Assembly (NCBI RefSeq): GCF_024734895.1
Contig: NZ_CP091430.1
Coordinates: 1,590,001-1,654,000 of the forward strand
DNA: 64,000 bases
DNA from: Paenibacillus spongiae
GTDB lineage: Bacteria; Bacillota; Bacilli; Paenibacillales; Paenibacillaceae
Reading direction: 5' to 3'
This document shows positions 44,998-53,714 of the stretch, one piece after another. The position numbers and the translations under genes were made by a program. Below the pieces are notes generated by a model. The model made no database searches. It saw nothing but the letters and a program-made list of their open reading frames with translations, and had not been told where the DNA came from. Numbering within the stretch: position 1 is the first letter of the stretch; every line of letters begins with the position of its first letter.

Positions 44998-46176
44998 ATG
45001 ACGATGGCTGATATCCATGAGCTTACGCAGCGATTTATAAACATTTACGGCGGATCATCGGAAGGCATTCGCGTTTTCCACGCGCCGGGCAGGGTCAATT
45101 TGATCGGAGAACATACGGATTATAACGGCGGCTACGTCTTCCCGGCGGCGCTTACCTTCGGAACGACATTGCTTGCCCGCGAGCGCGGCGACAATCAGCT
45201 CGGGCTGGCCTCGACCAACTTCGAGCTGCGCAGACATATACCGATCGCCCCGATCGTGTTCGACGAAGCGGATAACTGGATGAATTATCCCAAGGGCGTC
45301 GTGAACGAGCTGCAGCAGCGCGGAAACGCATTCGCGACCGGCTATGATCTGCTGTATCATGGCGAAATCCCGAACGGCGCGGGTCTGTCCTCCTCGGCAT
45401 CCATTGAAGTCGTTACGGCATACGCGCTGCTGACGCTGGGCGGTTACCCAACCGATACCGTTGAAATCGCAAGACTGGCGCAAAAGTCGGAGAACGAATT
45501 CAACGGCGTTCAATGCGGCATTATGGATCAATTCGCCGTGGCTAACGGCCGCAAGGATCATGCGATCCTGCTTATGTGCGATACGCTGGAATACGAGCTG
45601 GTCCCGTTTCATTCGGGAAGCTATAAGCTCGTTATCGGAAATACGAACAAACGCCGCGGTCTGGTCGATTCGAAGTACAATGAGCGCCGCAGCCAATGCG
45701 AGAAGGCGGTGAAGGACCTGCAGGCGGCATTCCCTGCCGCGACGCTGCTTGGCCAAATTTCACTTTCGGATTTCAACGCGAATGCTCATTTGATCAAAGA
45801 CGATATCGTTCGCAACCGCGCCCGTCACGTCGTCGAGGAGATCGACCGCGTGAGGCGTTCCATCGCCGTGCTGAAGGCGAATGATCTGGAATCATTCGGG
45901 CAGCTGATGAACGCTTCGCATGATTCGCTTCGCGATTTATACGAAGTAACGGGCGAGGAGCTCGATGCGATGGTCGATGCCGCGCGTTCGGTGCCCGGCG
46001 TGCTCGGATCCCGGATGACGGGAGCCGGCTTCGGCGGATGTACCGTTTCGCTCGTTCACGAGGACAGCATCGAGCGCTTCAAGGATGAAGTCGGCCGTCA
46101 ATATACGGAAGCGACGGGGCTGCAGGCGGATTTCTATGTCTGCTCCATCGGCAATGGCGTCGAGCAGCTTGCTTAG
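44998..46176 (+). CDS. galK: Galactokinase
   Basis: It phosphorylates galactose, the first Leloir step. The 392-residue GHMP kinase has the galactokinase signature APGRVNLIGEHTDYNGGYVFP near the N-terminus, the ATP loop PNGAGLSSSASIEV, and the C-terminal MTGAGFGGCTVSLV. ATG 44998 has AAAGGA 7 bases upstream; ATG 45004 is in frame. First gene of galK-galE-galT. Confidence 0.96.
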   Translation: MTMADIHELTQRFINIYGGSSEGIRVFHAPGRVNLIGEHTDYNGGYVFPAALTFGTTLLARERGDNQLGLASTNFELRRHIPIAPIVFDEADNWMNYPKGVVNELQQRGNAFATGYDLLYHGEIPNGAGLSSSASIEVVTAYALLTLGGYPTDTVEIARLAQKSENEFNGVQCGIMDQFAVANGRKDHAILLMCDTLEYELVPFHSGSYKLVIGNTNKRRGLVDSKYNERRSQCEKAVKDLQAAFPAATLLGQISLSDFNANAHLIKDDIVRNRARHVVEEIDRVRRSIAVLKANDLESFGQLMNASHDSLRDLYEVTGEELDAMVDAARSVPGVLGSRMTGAGFGGCTVSLVHEDSIERFKDEVGRQYTEATGLQADFYVCSIGNGVEQLA

Positions 46177-46282
46177 CTCATACACGTACTGCTCGTTCAT
46201 TACCGGCAGCTGCTATTTAGAATGCATTTAACGAATGATAATTATATAGGTGAAGTGTTATATCGAAGGGAGAGAATCAGAG

Positions 46283-47275
46283 ATGGCGGTTCTAGTTACA
46301 GGGGGCGCAGGCTATATCGGTTCACATACGGTTGCCGCTTTGCTGGAGCGCGGCGAGCAAATTATCGTCGCCGATAATTTACAGCAGGGACACCGGGAAG
46401 CGGTTCTTGGCGGTAAGCTGTATGTAGGAGATCTGCGCGACGGCGAATTTCTCGATACCGTATTCCAGGAGAACAGCATCGATGCGGTCATTCATTTCGC
46501 GGCCAATTCGCTGGTCGGGGAGAGCATGAAGGACCCGGGGAAATATTATCATAATAATGTTTATGGCACGCTCAGTCTGCTTGAAGCCATGATTCGGCAT
46601 CAAGTTGGCAAGATCGTCTTCTCCTCTACAGCCGCGACGTATGGCGAACCGGAGAACGTTCCGATCGATGAGCATGACCGGACGCTCCCGACGAACGCAT
46701 ATGGCGAGACGAAGCTGGCGATGGAAAAAATGATGAAATGGTTCGATGTCGCGCACGGCTTGAAGTATATCTCGCTTCGTTACTTTAATGCCGCCGGAGC
46801 GCATGCGAGCGGCCGAATCGGGGAGGATCACAGCCCGGAGACGCATCTGATTCCGCTTGTTCTGCAGGCGGCGCTCGGGCAGCGTCCGCATATTTCCGTC
46901 TTCGGCGACGATTATCCGACCGAGGATGGAACCTGCATCCGCGATTATATTCACGTCAGCGATCTGGCGGATGCCCATGTGCTGGCTGTCGACCGTCTGC
47001 GGGAGGGCGGGGATAGCGCCGTGTATAACTTGGGCAACGGAACGGGCTTCTCGGTGAAGCAGGTCATCGACATTGCGCGGTGGGTGACCGACCATGAGAT
47101 TCCGGCCGTGATGGAAGCAAGACGCGCAGGCGACCCGGCAGTACTTGTCGCATCCTCGGAGCGCGCCCGTCAGGAGCTGGGGTGGAACCCTAGCCGCGCC
47201 AAGCTGGAGGACATCATCGGCAGCGCCTGGGCGTGGCATCGGAACAACCCGGGCGGCTATAACAAGAACGGATAG
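46283..47275 (+). CDS. galE: UDP-glucose 4-epimerase
   Basis: It interconverts UDP-galactose and UDP-glucose. The 330-residue SDR enzyme starts AVLVTGGAGYIGSHTVAALL, has active-site SSTAATYGE and Tyr-Lys in NAYGETKLAMEKM, and RYFNAAGA, GTCIRDYIHVSDL. ATG 46283 has AAGGGAGAG upstream; a longer in-frame start at 46250 is less likely. Besides catabolism it can supply UDP-galactose to the EPS. Confidence 0.96.
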   Translation: MAVLVTGGAGYIGSHTVAALLERGEQIIVADNLQQGHREAVLGGKLYVGDLRDGEFLDTVFQENSIDAVIHFAANSLVGESMKDPGKYYHNNVYGTLSLLEAMIRHQVGKIVFSSTAATYGEPENVPIDEHDRTLPTNAYGETKLAMEKMMKWFDVAHGLKYISLRYFNAAGAHASGRIGEDHSPETHLIPLVLQAALGQRPHISVFGDDYPTEDGTCIRDYIHVSDLADAHVLAVDRLREGGDSAVYNLGNGTGFSVKQVIDIARWVTDHEIPAVMEARRAGDPAVLVASSERARQELGWNPSRAKLEDIIGSAWAWHRNNPGGYNKNG

Positions 47276-47347
47276 TATCGAACGATAGAAAGAATGGTTC
47301 CAATTCTTCATTCAACCGATATCACGCCAACAAAAGGAGCATGCATC

Positions 47348-48931
47348 ATGACAGAACATCAAGCATATGGGCCGGACGCAAGCAATGCGGTCATTCTGAT
47401 CGAGAGGCTTGTCCGATTCGCACTTCAGCGCGGCTTGCTGGGCGAGCTCGATGCCTATGCATCGCGTAATGCGCTGCTTGATCTGTTTCAATTCACGGAA
47501 GCGTACGACGGGGAGCCTCTTGATGAAGAGCTGCTGGAGAGCGCGATGGAGCTGATGGAGCCGCTGCTCGATTACGGCGTTTCCATCGGACTAATTCCCG
47601 ACAATACGACGACGTCCCGCGATCTGTTGGATGCGCGCATCATGGGACTGCTAATGCCGCGCCCGGCCGAAGCAGCCGCTCAATTCTGGCGGCTCGCGAA
47701 AGCGGAAGGGGCCGTGAAGGCTACCGATGCGTTCTATGCGCTGAGCATCGATTCCAACTATATCCGAATGGACCGGATCCGGAAGAACCAGTACTGGCAA
47801 CAGCCGACGGAATACGGCAATTTGGAAATTACCGTTAACCTGTCGAAGCCGGAGAAGGACCCGCGGGAAATCGCCAAGCTGAAAACTTTGGCACCGAGCC
47901 ATTACCCGAAATGCCTGCTCTGCGTTGATAACGTAGGCTACGCCGGCCGCGCGGATCATCCGGCACGCCAGAACCTGCGCGTCGTGCCGTTAACGCTCCA
48001 AGGCGAAACATGGTACCTTCAATACTCGCCGTACGTGTATTATAACGAGCACAGCATTGTATTCCACAGCAAGCACGTGCCGATGAGGATATCGGCCGGC
48101 TCGTTCGTCCGCTTGCTGGACTTTGTCGACGAGTTCCCGCATTACTTTATAGGCTCGAATGCGGACTTGCCGATCGTCGGCGGCTCGATTTTGAACCATG
48201 ACCATTTTCAGGCGGGACGTCATACCTTTCCGATGGAGACCGCGCAGGCGGAAGCGGTCTATGCGGATTCCGCGGAGCCGGACATCACATACAGCGTTGT
48301 GGCATGGCCCATGTCGGTCGTACGCATTAACGGATTGAATAAGCCGAAGGTGCTTGCGGCGGCGGAGCGGCTATTGAACGCCTGGCGCGCATACAGCGAT
48401 CCGCTCGCAGATATTCAAGCCTACACCGAGAAAGATGGCATGCGCGTGCCGCACAATACCATTACACCGATCGCGCGCATTCACGATAACGGCGAGTATG
48501 AGCTTGATCTCGTTCTGCGCAATAACCGGACCAGCCCCGCTCATCCGGACGGTATATTCCACCCGCATGATCATCTGCACCATATTAAGAAAGAGAACAT
48601 CGGACTAATTGAGGTTATGGGCTTGGCGGTGCTGCCCGGAAGGCTGAAGACCGAGCTGGAGGACATTGCGGGGTACTTGACCGGTGACGTGACGGCAGAT
48701 GAAGCGGCCCTTCAAGCCGGACCGCTGGGCAAGCATGCCGGTTGGATTCTGGACATGATCCGCGAGTACGGAACCGGATTGACGGCGGTACAGGCGGCGG
48801 AAGTGCTGCGGGATGAAGTAGGACGCAAGTTTCTCGAAGTGCTGAAGGATGCCGGCGTTTACAAGCGTACGCCGGAAGGAAGAGAAGCATTCGAACGGTT
48901 CCTGCTTTCCGTCGGTTTATCGGCACGATAA
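47348..48931 (+). CDS. galT: UTP-hexose-1-phosphate uridylyltransferase, Firmicutes type
   Basis: It transfers UMP from UDP-glucose to galactose-1-phosphate. The 527-residue protein belongs to the longer GalT class of Firmicutes: PKCLLCVDNVGYAG, NHDHFQAGRHTFPM and FHPHDHLHHIKKENIGLIEVMGLAVLPGRL. AAAGGAG lies upstream of ATG 47348. A strong terminator closes the operon. Confidence 0.95.
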   Translation: MTEHQAYGPDASNAVILIERLVRFALQRGLLGELDAYASRNALLDLFQFTEAYDGEPLDEELLESAMELMEPLLDYGVSIGLIPDNTTTSRDLLDARIMGLLMPRPAEAAAQFWRLAKAEGAVKATDAFYALSIDSNYIRMDRIRKNQYWQQPTEYGNLEITVNLSKPEKDPREIAKLKTLAPSHYPKCLLCVDNVGYAGRADHPARQNLRVVPLTLQGETWYLQYSPYVYYNEHSIVFHSKHVPMRISAGSFVRLLDFVDEFPHYFIGSNADLPIVGGSILNHDHFQAGRHTFPMETAQAEAVYADSAEPDITYSVVAWPMSVVRINGLNKPKVLAAAERLLNAWRAYSDPLADIQAYTEKDGMRVPHNTITPIARIHDNGEYELDLVLRNNRTSPAHPDGIFHPHDHLHHIKKENIGLIEVMGLAVLPGRLKTELEDIAGYLTGDVTADEAALQAGPLGKHAGWILDMIREYGTGLTAVQAAEVLRDEVGRKFLEVLKDAGVYKRTPEGREAFERFLLSVGLSAR

Positions 48932-48949
48932 AGAAGTGGATAGCCCGGT

Positions 48950-48992
48950 CCCCTCGATACCCGCATGTTGCGGGTATCGAGGGGATTCTTTA
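48950..48992 (+). terminator. Terminator after galT
   Basis: A 16-bp perfect stem from CCCCTCGATACCCGCA with a TGT loop, then ATTCTTTATT. Confidence 0.93.
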
Positions 48993-49144
48993 TTGGCAGC
49001 GGGCAGTCAAGCGGGTGCAATGTTTTTTGGTAAACATAGCATTATATCAAATATGGTATTTTTTTATAATTAATAAAGGGTTATAATAAAAGCTATCGAA
49101 ATTAGTTAGTGACTACTTTACTCGAATAGTTGGAGGGGTTACAC

Positions 49145-49612
49145 GTGTCTTTGCCGATCATGCCGCTGGATGATTTTTTAAAGCTAACGACAGATGAACA
49201 GGTAGAAAAGCTGAAACAATACAAGATGGATTATACCTTGAAGGATATCCGTGAAGTATGGGGCTTTAAGCACTCGGCCCAGTATTATATGCTTCTGAAG
49301 AAGCTGCGCATCTACGAGCGTGTCGTGAACAAGTCGGACAAGTTCTTCCCCGAGCAGCTGCTCTCTTCGCGCGGCGGCGCGGTACCGCTTCCAACTTATT
49401 CGTATGCCATGAACGAGCGCAAAGCCCCTGCCGATCAATTCGGCTATGAATTGAACGTGACGCTCAGCGGTCCGGAGCTTGCGGACAAGCTGGAGCGATT
49501 GGCGCACTTCTTGAAGGGGGAGCAGAAGGAAGTCACGATCAAGCTGTCGATCTCTGCCGATGCGCCAGGGGAAGCGGGTATGCGCGATCAGCAGGAAGGG
49601 GAAGCTTTGTAA
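49145..49612 (+). CDS. Putative helix-turn-helix protein, 155 aa
   Basis: No family is recognised with certainty. GTG 49145 has GGAGGGG 7 bases upstream, and two TATAAT-like boxes lie about 60-90 bases further up. The segment YTLKDIREVWGFKHSAQYYMLLKKLRIYERV at about 30-60 looks like a helix-turn-helix; the C-terminal 45 residues have beta/helix pattern (ELNVTLSGPELADKLERLAHFLKGEQKEVTIKLSI). Likely a small regulator of its own class. Confidence 0.72.
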   Translation: MSLPIMPLDDFLKLTTDEQVEKLKQYKMDYTLKDIREVWGFKHSAQYYMLLKKLRIYERVVNKSDKFFPEQLLSSRGGAVPLPTYSYAMNERKAPADQFGYELNVTLSGPELADKLERLAHFLKGEQKEVTIKLSISADAPGEAGMRDQQEGEAL

Positions 49613-49686
49613 TCGCAAGCCCAAAGATGACGGCAAGCTAGGTAATATCAATTGGATTGCACCGGGCTTACCTGCTGCATATAACA

Positions 49687-49719
49687 AAACCGGCCCGAAG
49701 AGGGGCCGGTTTCTTTCTT
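49687..49719 (+). terminator. Terminator after the HTH-like gene
   Basis: AAACCGGCCC-GAAGAG-GGGCCGGTTT, a 10-bp stem, then CTTTCTT. The 165 bases that follow (to 49884) hold no gene. Confidence 0.9.
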
Positions 49720-49884
49720 CCGGGTACCGACAAAGTCCATTGGAAGTTCAACACTGACCGGAGATTGGACGGGAATCTTATCGGTCCGGACGGAATATCG
49801 GCTGTTTTGTTGTATGAATAATGATGTCGTATAATGTAACAATATGCTAGTAATTGTAATACAATGTAAATTGTTATGTGAAAA

Positions 49885-50118
49885 TCATTGACTTTTGCTG
49901 CGCAGCTTCCCCAGCTCGGAGACGAGCGCTTCCACCTCGCTGATGCTGAATTTCTCCTTGTCTGCCACAACGTCATACAAATCTTTAATGTCCTCGTAAT
50001 GTGCGATATCGAAGTGCGTGGCCTGCATAGCGGCGGCCGATGCCATCCGCAGCTTGGTCTTGATCGCTTCAATCATATACTCGACATTCTCCAATGACGG
50101 TTCGCTTAAATTTTTCAT
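49885..50118 (-). CDS. DUF1128 (YfkK-like) protein
   Basis: A 77-residue helical cytoplasmic protein with the DUF1128 pattern: ENVEYMIEAIKTKLRMASAAAMQATHFDIAHYEDIKDLYDVV. AAGGAGGAG precedes ATG 50118. Widely conserved in Bacillales; function unknown. Confidence 0.85.
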   Translation of the reverse strand: MKNLSEPSLENVEYMIEAIKTKLRMASAAAMQATHFDIAHYEDIKDLYDVVADKEKFSISEVEALVSELGKLRSKSQ

Positions 50119-50255
50119 CGCGGGCTCCTCCTTCCTGGCCTGTATTAGCTGTTCGTATTGTACCATGCTTGCAAGGCTGCCGCCACTTTGCTTTCATTTG
50201 ATGCTATCATGCGATATCGGGTACAATTAGGGCATGGGAAGGGGCTGGGATACGG

Positions 50256-50882
50256 ATGAAAAGTCGAACCAAGCCGCGTCGCCATTCGGACGGCGGGGCC
50301 GTATCTTGGCAGCGGGCGGATGCGGATGGCTTAAGAAGTTTTTTGCTGCAGGCTGCCGATAGCCATCCGGATCGTTCATCGCTTACGGTCGTATGTATCG
50401 GCACGGACCGTTCGACGGGCGACTCGTTTGGGCCTTGGATCGGAACGATGCTGCGGGAGCGGGGCTGGACGAATGTAATCGGGACGCTGAGCAGTCCTTG
50501 CGATGCGGATCGTTATGAGCGGGCTGTCGCCGGCATACATCCGGAGCAGACCGTCATTGCCATTGACGCTTGCCTCGGCAAACCCGACAGCGTGGGCGGT
50601 TTCCTTGTCAAGGAAGGCCAGCTGCAGCCGGCGCAGGCGACGGACAAGCGTCTGTCTCCGATTGGCCATTACAGCATTGCCGGCGTGGTTGCCCCCTTTG
50701 GCGCCAGGTCGTATTGGAGCCTGCAGCGTGCGTCGCTCTACGAAATCATCGCGATGGCAGGTCAAGCAGCGGATGCTCTCTGCCTCGCATGGCCCGACCG
50801 GAAGCGGGCTGCCTCGGACGATTCCCGGGATGCTGCGCCGCTTATGCCGCTGCTTCGATTCATGATGAAGGATAGTCGGTGA
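50256..50882 (+). CDS. yyaC: Spore protein YyaC (putative protease, DUF1256)
   Basis: The 208-residue protein matches the YyaC family: VVCIGTDRSTGDSFGPWIGTML, IDACLGKPDSVGGFLVKEG and GHYSIAGVV. The fold resembles the hydrogenase-maturation protease/GPR group, with Asp residues as likely metal ligands. It is made in the forespore in B. subtilis, which points to a sporulating host. The first 40 residues are variable. Confidence 0.88.
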   Translation: MKSRTKPRRHSDGGAVSWQRADADGLRSFLLQAADSHPDRSSLTVVCIGTDRSTGDSFGPWIGTMLRERGWTNVIGTLSSPCDADRYERAVAGIHPEQTVIAIDACLGKPDSVGGFLVKEGQLQPAQATDKRLSPIGHYSIAGVVAPFGARSYWSLQRASLYEIIAMAGQAADALCLAWPDRKRAASDDSRDAAPLMPLLRFMMKDSR

Positions 50883-50920
50883 AGAAGTGGTTATCATGGA
50901 ATGGAAAGGATGATAACGAT

Positions 50921-51760
50921 ATGACGAAGATATCGCTGGCCAATCATAAGGTTACGCTGCCAAGCGGACTCGAGGCCGCTTATTACGATTCGGGGGCCGT
51001 GAATGGAATTTTGCCGGCAGGGACGGCAATCATTCTGCTTCATGGCTACTGCGGAAGCTCGGCTTATTGGGAGAAAGTGCTGCCGGAACTTGCGAAGCTC
51101 GGACGCGTCGTCATTCCCGACCTTCGCGGGCATGGGTTAAGCTCAGCCCCTGAAGAGGAAACATACGCGATGGAGACGCTGGCCGATGATCTGAATCTCT
51201 TGATCGGAGAGCTTCGCATCGATACGGCTTGTTTATTCGGCCATTCGCTTGGCGGTTATGCGGCGCTCGCCTATGCGGAGAAGAACGGCGATCGGCTGAA
51301 ATCGCTGGGGCTTATTCATTCCACCGCTTTGCCCGATAGCGCCGAAGCTAAGCTGAACCGGGATAAGGCGGTTCAGACGATTCTGACCGAAGGCATTGAG
51401 CGGTTCGTCGATGGTCTTGTTCCGAAGCTGTTTGCGCCGCGGCATCGAGATACGATGGAGGAGGCGGTCGGCCGGGTCGTTAAGATTGGTTACGGCACCA
51501 GTGCGGCCGGTGCGGCGGCGACCGCGCGCGGAATGAAGACGCGGCAGGACCGTACGGTCGTGCTGGAAGGCTTGAACCTTCCAAGACTGCTCGTTGCCGG
51601 CTCGGATGACGGAGTCATCCCGGCGGAGAAGACGTTTACGGCCGAAGGGCCAGGCGTCTCTCAGGTCTTGCTCGGCGGATGCGGGCATATGAGCATGCTG
51701 GAGTCTCCGGGCGAGCTTGCAAGCCGTATCGACGCATTCGTTCGCTTATCGGCTCGTTAA
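50921..51760 (+). CDS. Alpha/beta hydrolase
   Basis: A 279-residue hydrolase with oxyanion LLHGYCGSS at about 40, the nucleophile elbow GHSLGG and the C-terminal His in GCGHMSMLE; an acid in GSDDGVIP completes the triad. ATG 50921 has AAAGGATG upstream; a GTG at 50879 that overlaps the yyaC stop is an alternative. Substrate unknown. Confidence 0.87.
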   Translation: MTKISLANHKVTLPSGLEAAYYDSGAVNGILPAGTAIILLHGYCGSSAYWEKVLPELAKLGRVVIPDLRGHGLSSAPEEETYAMETLADDLNLLIGELRIDTACLFGHSLGGYAALAYAEKNGDRLKSLGLIHSTALPDSAEAKLNRDKAVQTILTEGIERFVDGLVPKLFAPRHRDTMEEAVGRVVKIGYGTSAAGAAATARGMKTRQDRTVVLEGLNLPRLLVAGSDDGVIPAEKTFTAEGPGVSQVLLGGCGHMSMLESPGELASRIDAFVRLSAR

Positions 51761-51796
51761 CGGATAGGCACTGGGTGGAGAGGAGAGTGGCTTGTC

Positions 51797-52438
51797 ATGT
51801 TTCAACGGGATTATTTTATGCGGATGATTGAACAAATGAGCGTTGTCGTTGGGCAAGTGATGGGTCTGCGGAGGGAAAGAAAGCAGGAGGAAGCGCTGCT
51901 TGTCATCGACGAATTGCTTGATCGGGAATTCCGCTTGAACGCCAAGCTGATCCGCTCGTTATCGGATCGCGATCTGATCGCCATGATGACGAGGAGCGGT
52001 ATTGTCGAGACCGCGAACGTATATGCCATTGCGCGTTTATTGAAGGAAGAGGGCGACCTGAATGAAGAGCTCGGCCGCCCCGAGCGCAGCTTTCCGTCGC
52101 GGCTGAAGGCGCTCCATCTTTTTATCCGGCTTGCGCTGCTCGATGCCCCGGCGGTCCTCAAGACGCCAACGGAGGAGGCCGACGAGCTGCTGGCTCGACT
52201 AGGCGAGTATGAACTGCCTGTTGAGACGAAGCAGCTTATTCTGGAATGGCATGAGGCGGAGAGAAGATACGATTTGGCGGAGAATGTGCTGTACGAGCTT
52301 ATGGAGGACAGCGTGCTGACGAAGGAGGATGCGGATGAATTTTATCGTCGTCTGCTCCTGCTTCCGGATGAATGGCTAGAGGCTGGCGGTCTGCCCCGAG
52401 ATGAAATCATTGACGGTCAGAAGCGGCTTCATGTTTAG
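51797..52438 (+). CDS. DUF6483-type helical protein
   Basis: A 213-residue helical repeat-like cytoplasmic protein that starts MFQRDYFMRMIEQMSVVVGQVMGL, typical of DUF6483 in Paenibacillus-type genomes. It has GGAGAGGAG upstream. Pattern of paired helices (AEEALLVIDELLDREF, AENVLYELMED) suggests TPR-like packing. Function unknown. Confidence 0.78.
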   Translation: MFQRDYFMRMIEQMSVVVGQVMGLRRERKQEEALLVIDELLDREFRLNAKLIRSLSDRDLIAMMTRSGIVETANVYAIARLLKEEGDLNEELGRPERSFPSRLKALHLFIRLALLDAPAVLKTPTEEADELLARLGEYELPVETKQLILEWHEAERRYDLAENVLYELMEDSVLTKEDADEFYRRLLLLPDEWLEAGGLPRDEIIDGQKRLHV

Positions 52439-52464
52439 AATAGGGTAGGAGCGATCGAATACAT

Positions 52465-53637
52465 ATGGAACAATGGCAGATGGAAATGCGGCAGTGGATC
52501 GATAACGGGCAGCTCAGGCAGGCGACGTTCAGCCAGCTCAGACGCAAGGATGGCGATACGCCTCCGAAGACGGCGATCCGGCCGGTCGAGCTGCGGGGCG
52601 GTCTCTACTACCAGCTGGAATATCATTACAAGACGAAAGTGACCCACGAGAACGTGCCGCAAGCGGAAGCGGCTTCCCGGCTTATAGAGCTGCTGGACGA
52701 GCAATACCGGCAGGCGCTTATCAAAACGGACGAGGCCGATGTTCAGCTGCTCTTCAATAAGAAAGGGAAGGCTGCGATTCTTCGCAAGCCGGCGACAGTC
52801 AAGAATAAAACGGAGGCACTCTCCCATAACCGCCAGAAGCAGTACGTCCTGCAGGAAGGCGATGCCGCTCCGTTTCTCGTCGAGCTGGGCATTGTGACTA
52901 AGGAAGGGCGCGTCGCCGCTAAGAAGCAGGATAAATTCCGGCAGATAAACCGCTTTCTGGAGATGGTAACCGACATCCTGCCATACCTTCCCGAAGACCG
53001 GGAAATCAAGATTGTCGATTTCGGATGCGGCAAATCTTATTTGACGTTCGCGCTGTATCATCTGCTCGCCGTTCAGCAGAAACGGCAAATATCGATTGTA
53101 GGTCTGGATTTGAAGGCGGATGTCATTGCATTCTGCTCCGACCTTGCCCGTAAACTGGGTTATGTCCGTCTTACCTTCCAGGTTGGAGACATCGCGAAGT
53201 ACGAGGAGCAGTCGGCCGTCGATATGGTTGTGACACTTCATGCCTGCGATACGGCGACGGATGCCGCCCTTGCCAAATCGGTGGAATGGGGAGCTTCCGT
53301 CATCTTGTCGGTACCCTGCTGCCAGCATGAATTGTTCCGGCAAGTTGCCAATGAGGCGCTGAGCCCGCTGCTTTCCCATGGTCTGCTGAAGGAACGGTTT
53401 GCGGCATTGGCAACCGATGCCGTGCGCGCTCAATTGCTCGAGGTGCTCGGATATAAAGTGCAAATGCTCGAATTTATCGATCCGGAGCATACGCCCAAAA
53501 ATATTTTGATTCGTGCGACATTAGGTCCAAAGACGGATGCGGATCGCAAGTGGCGCGAGTATACCGCTTTCCGGGACAGTCTGCAACTTGCGCCCTATTT
53601 GGAGCGGGCATTGGCGGATAAGCTGCCTACCCCCTGA
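52465..53637 (+). CDS. Class I SAM-dependent methyltransferase
   Basis: A 390-residue protein. The SAM motif IVDFGCGKSYLTFALYHLL is at about 190-210, the acidic loop GLDLKADVI follows, and the post-motif LHACDTATDAAL resembles the METTL25/PF13679 group. The N-terminal 150 residues are a separate alpha/beta domain. It may methylate RNA or protein; the target is not known. Confidence 0.85.
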   Translation: MEQWQMEMRQWIDNGQLRQATFSQLRRKDGDTPPKTAIRPVELRGGLYYQLEYHYKTKVTHENVPQAEAASRLIELLDEQYRQALIKTDEADVQLLFNKKGKAAILRKPATVKNKTEALSHNRQKQYVLQEGDAAPFLVELGIVTKEGRVAAKKQDKFRQINRFLEMVTDILPYLPEDREIKIVDFGCGKSYLTFALYHLLAVQQKRQISIVGLDLKADVIAFCSDLARKLGYVRLTFQVGDIAKYEEQSAVDMVVTLHACDTATDAALAKSVEWGASVILSVPCCQHELFRQVANEALSPLLSHGLLKERFAALATDAVRAQLLEVLGYKVQMLEFIDPEHTPKNILIRATLGPKTDADRKWREYTAFRDSLQLAPYLERALADKLPTP

Positions 53638-53714
53638 TTACGGATGACTGCTGCGAACAATTCTAGTGAAGGGATATAGACATTGTCGAATAAACGCGGG
53701 GTATGATAGAATGA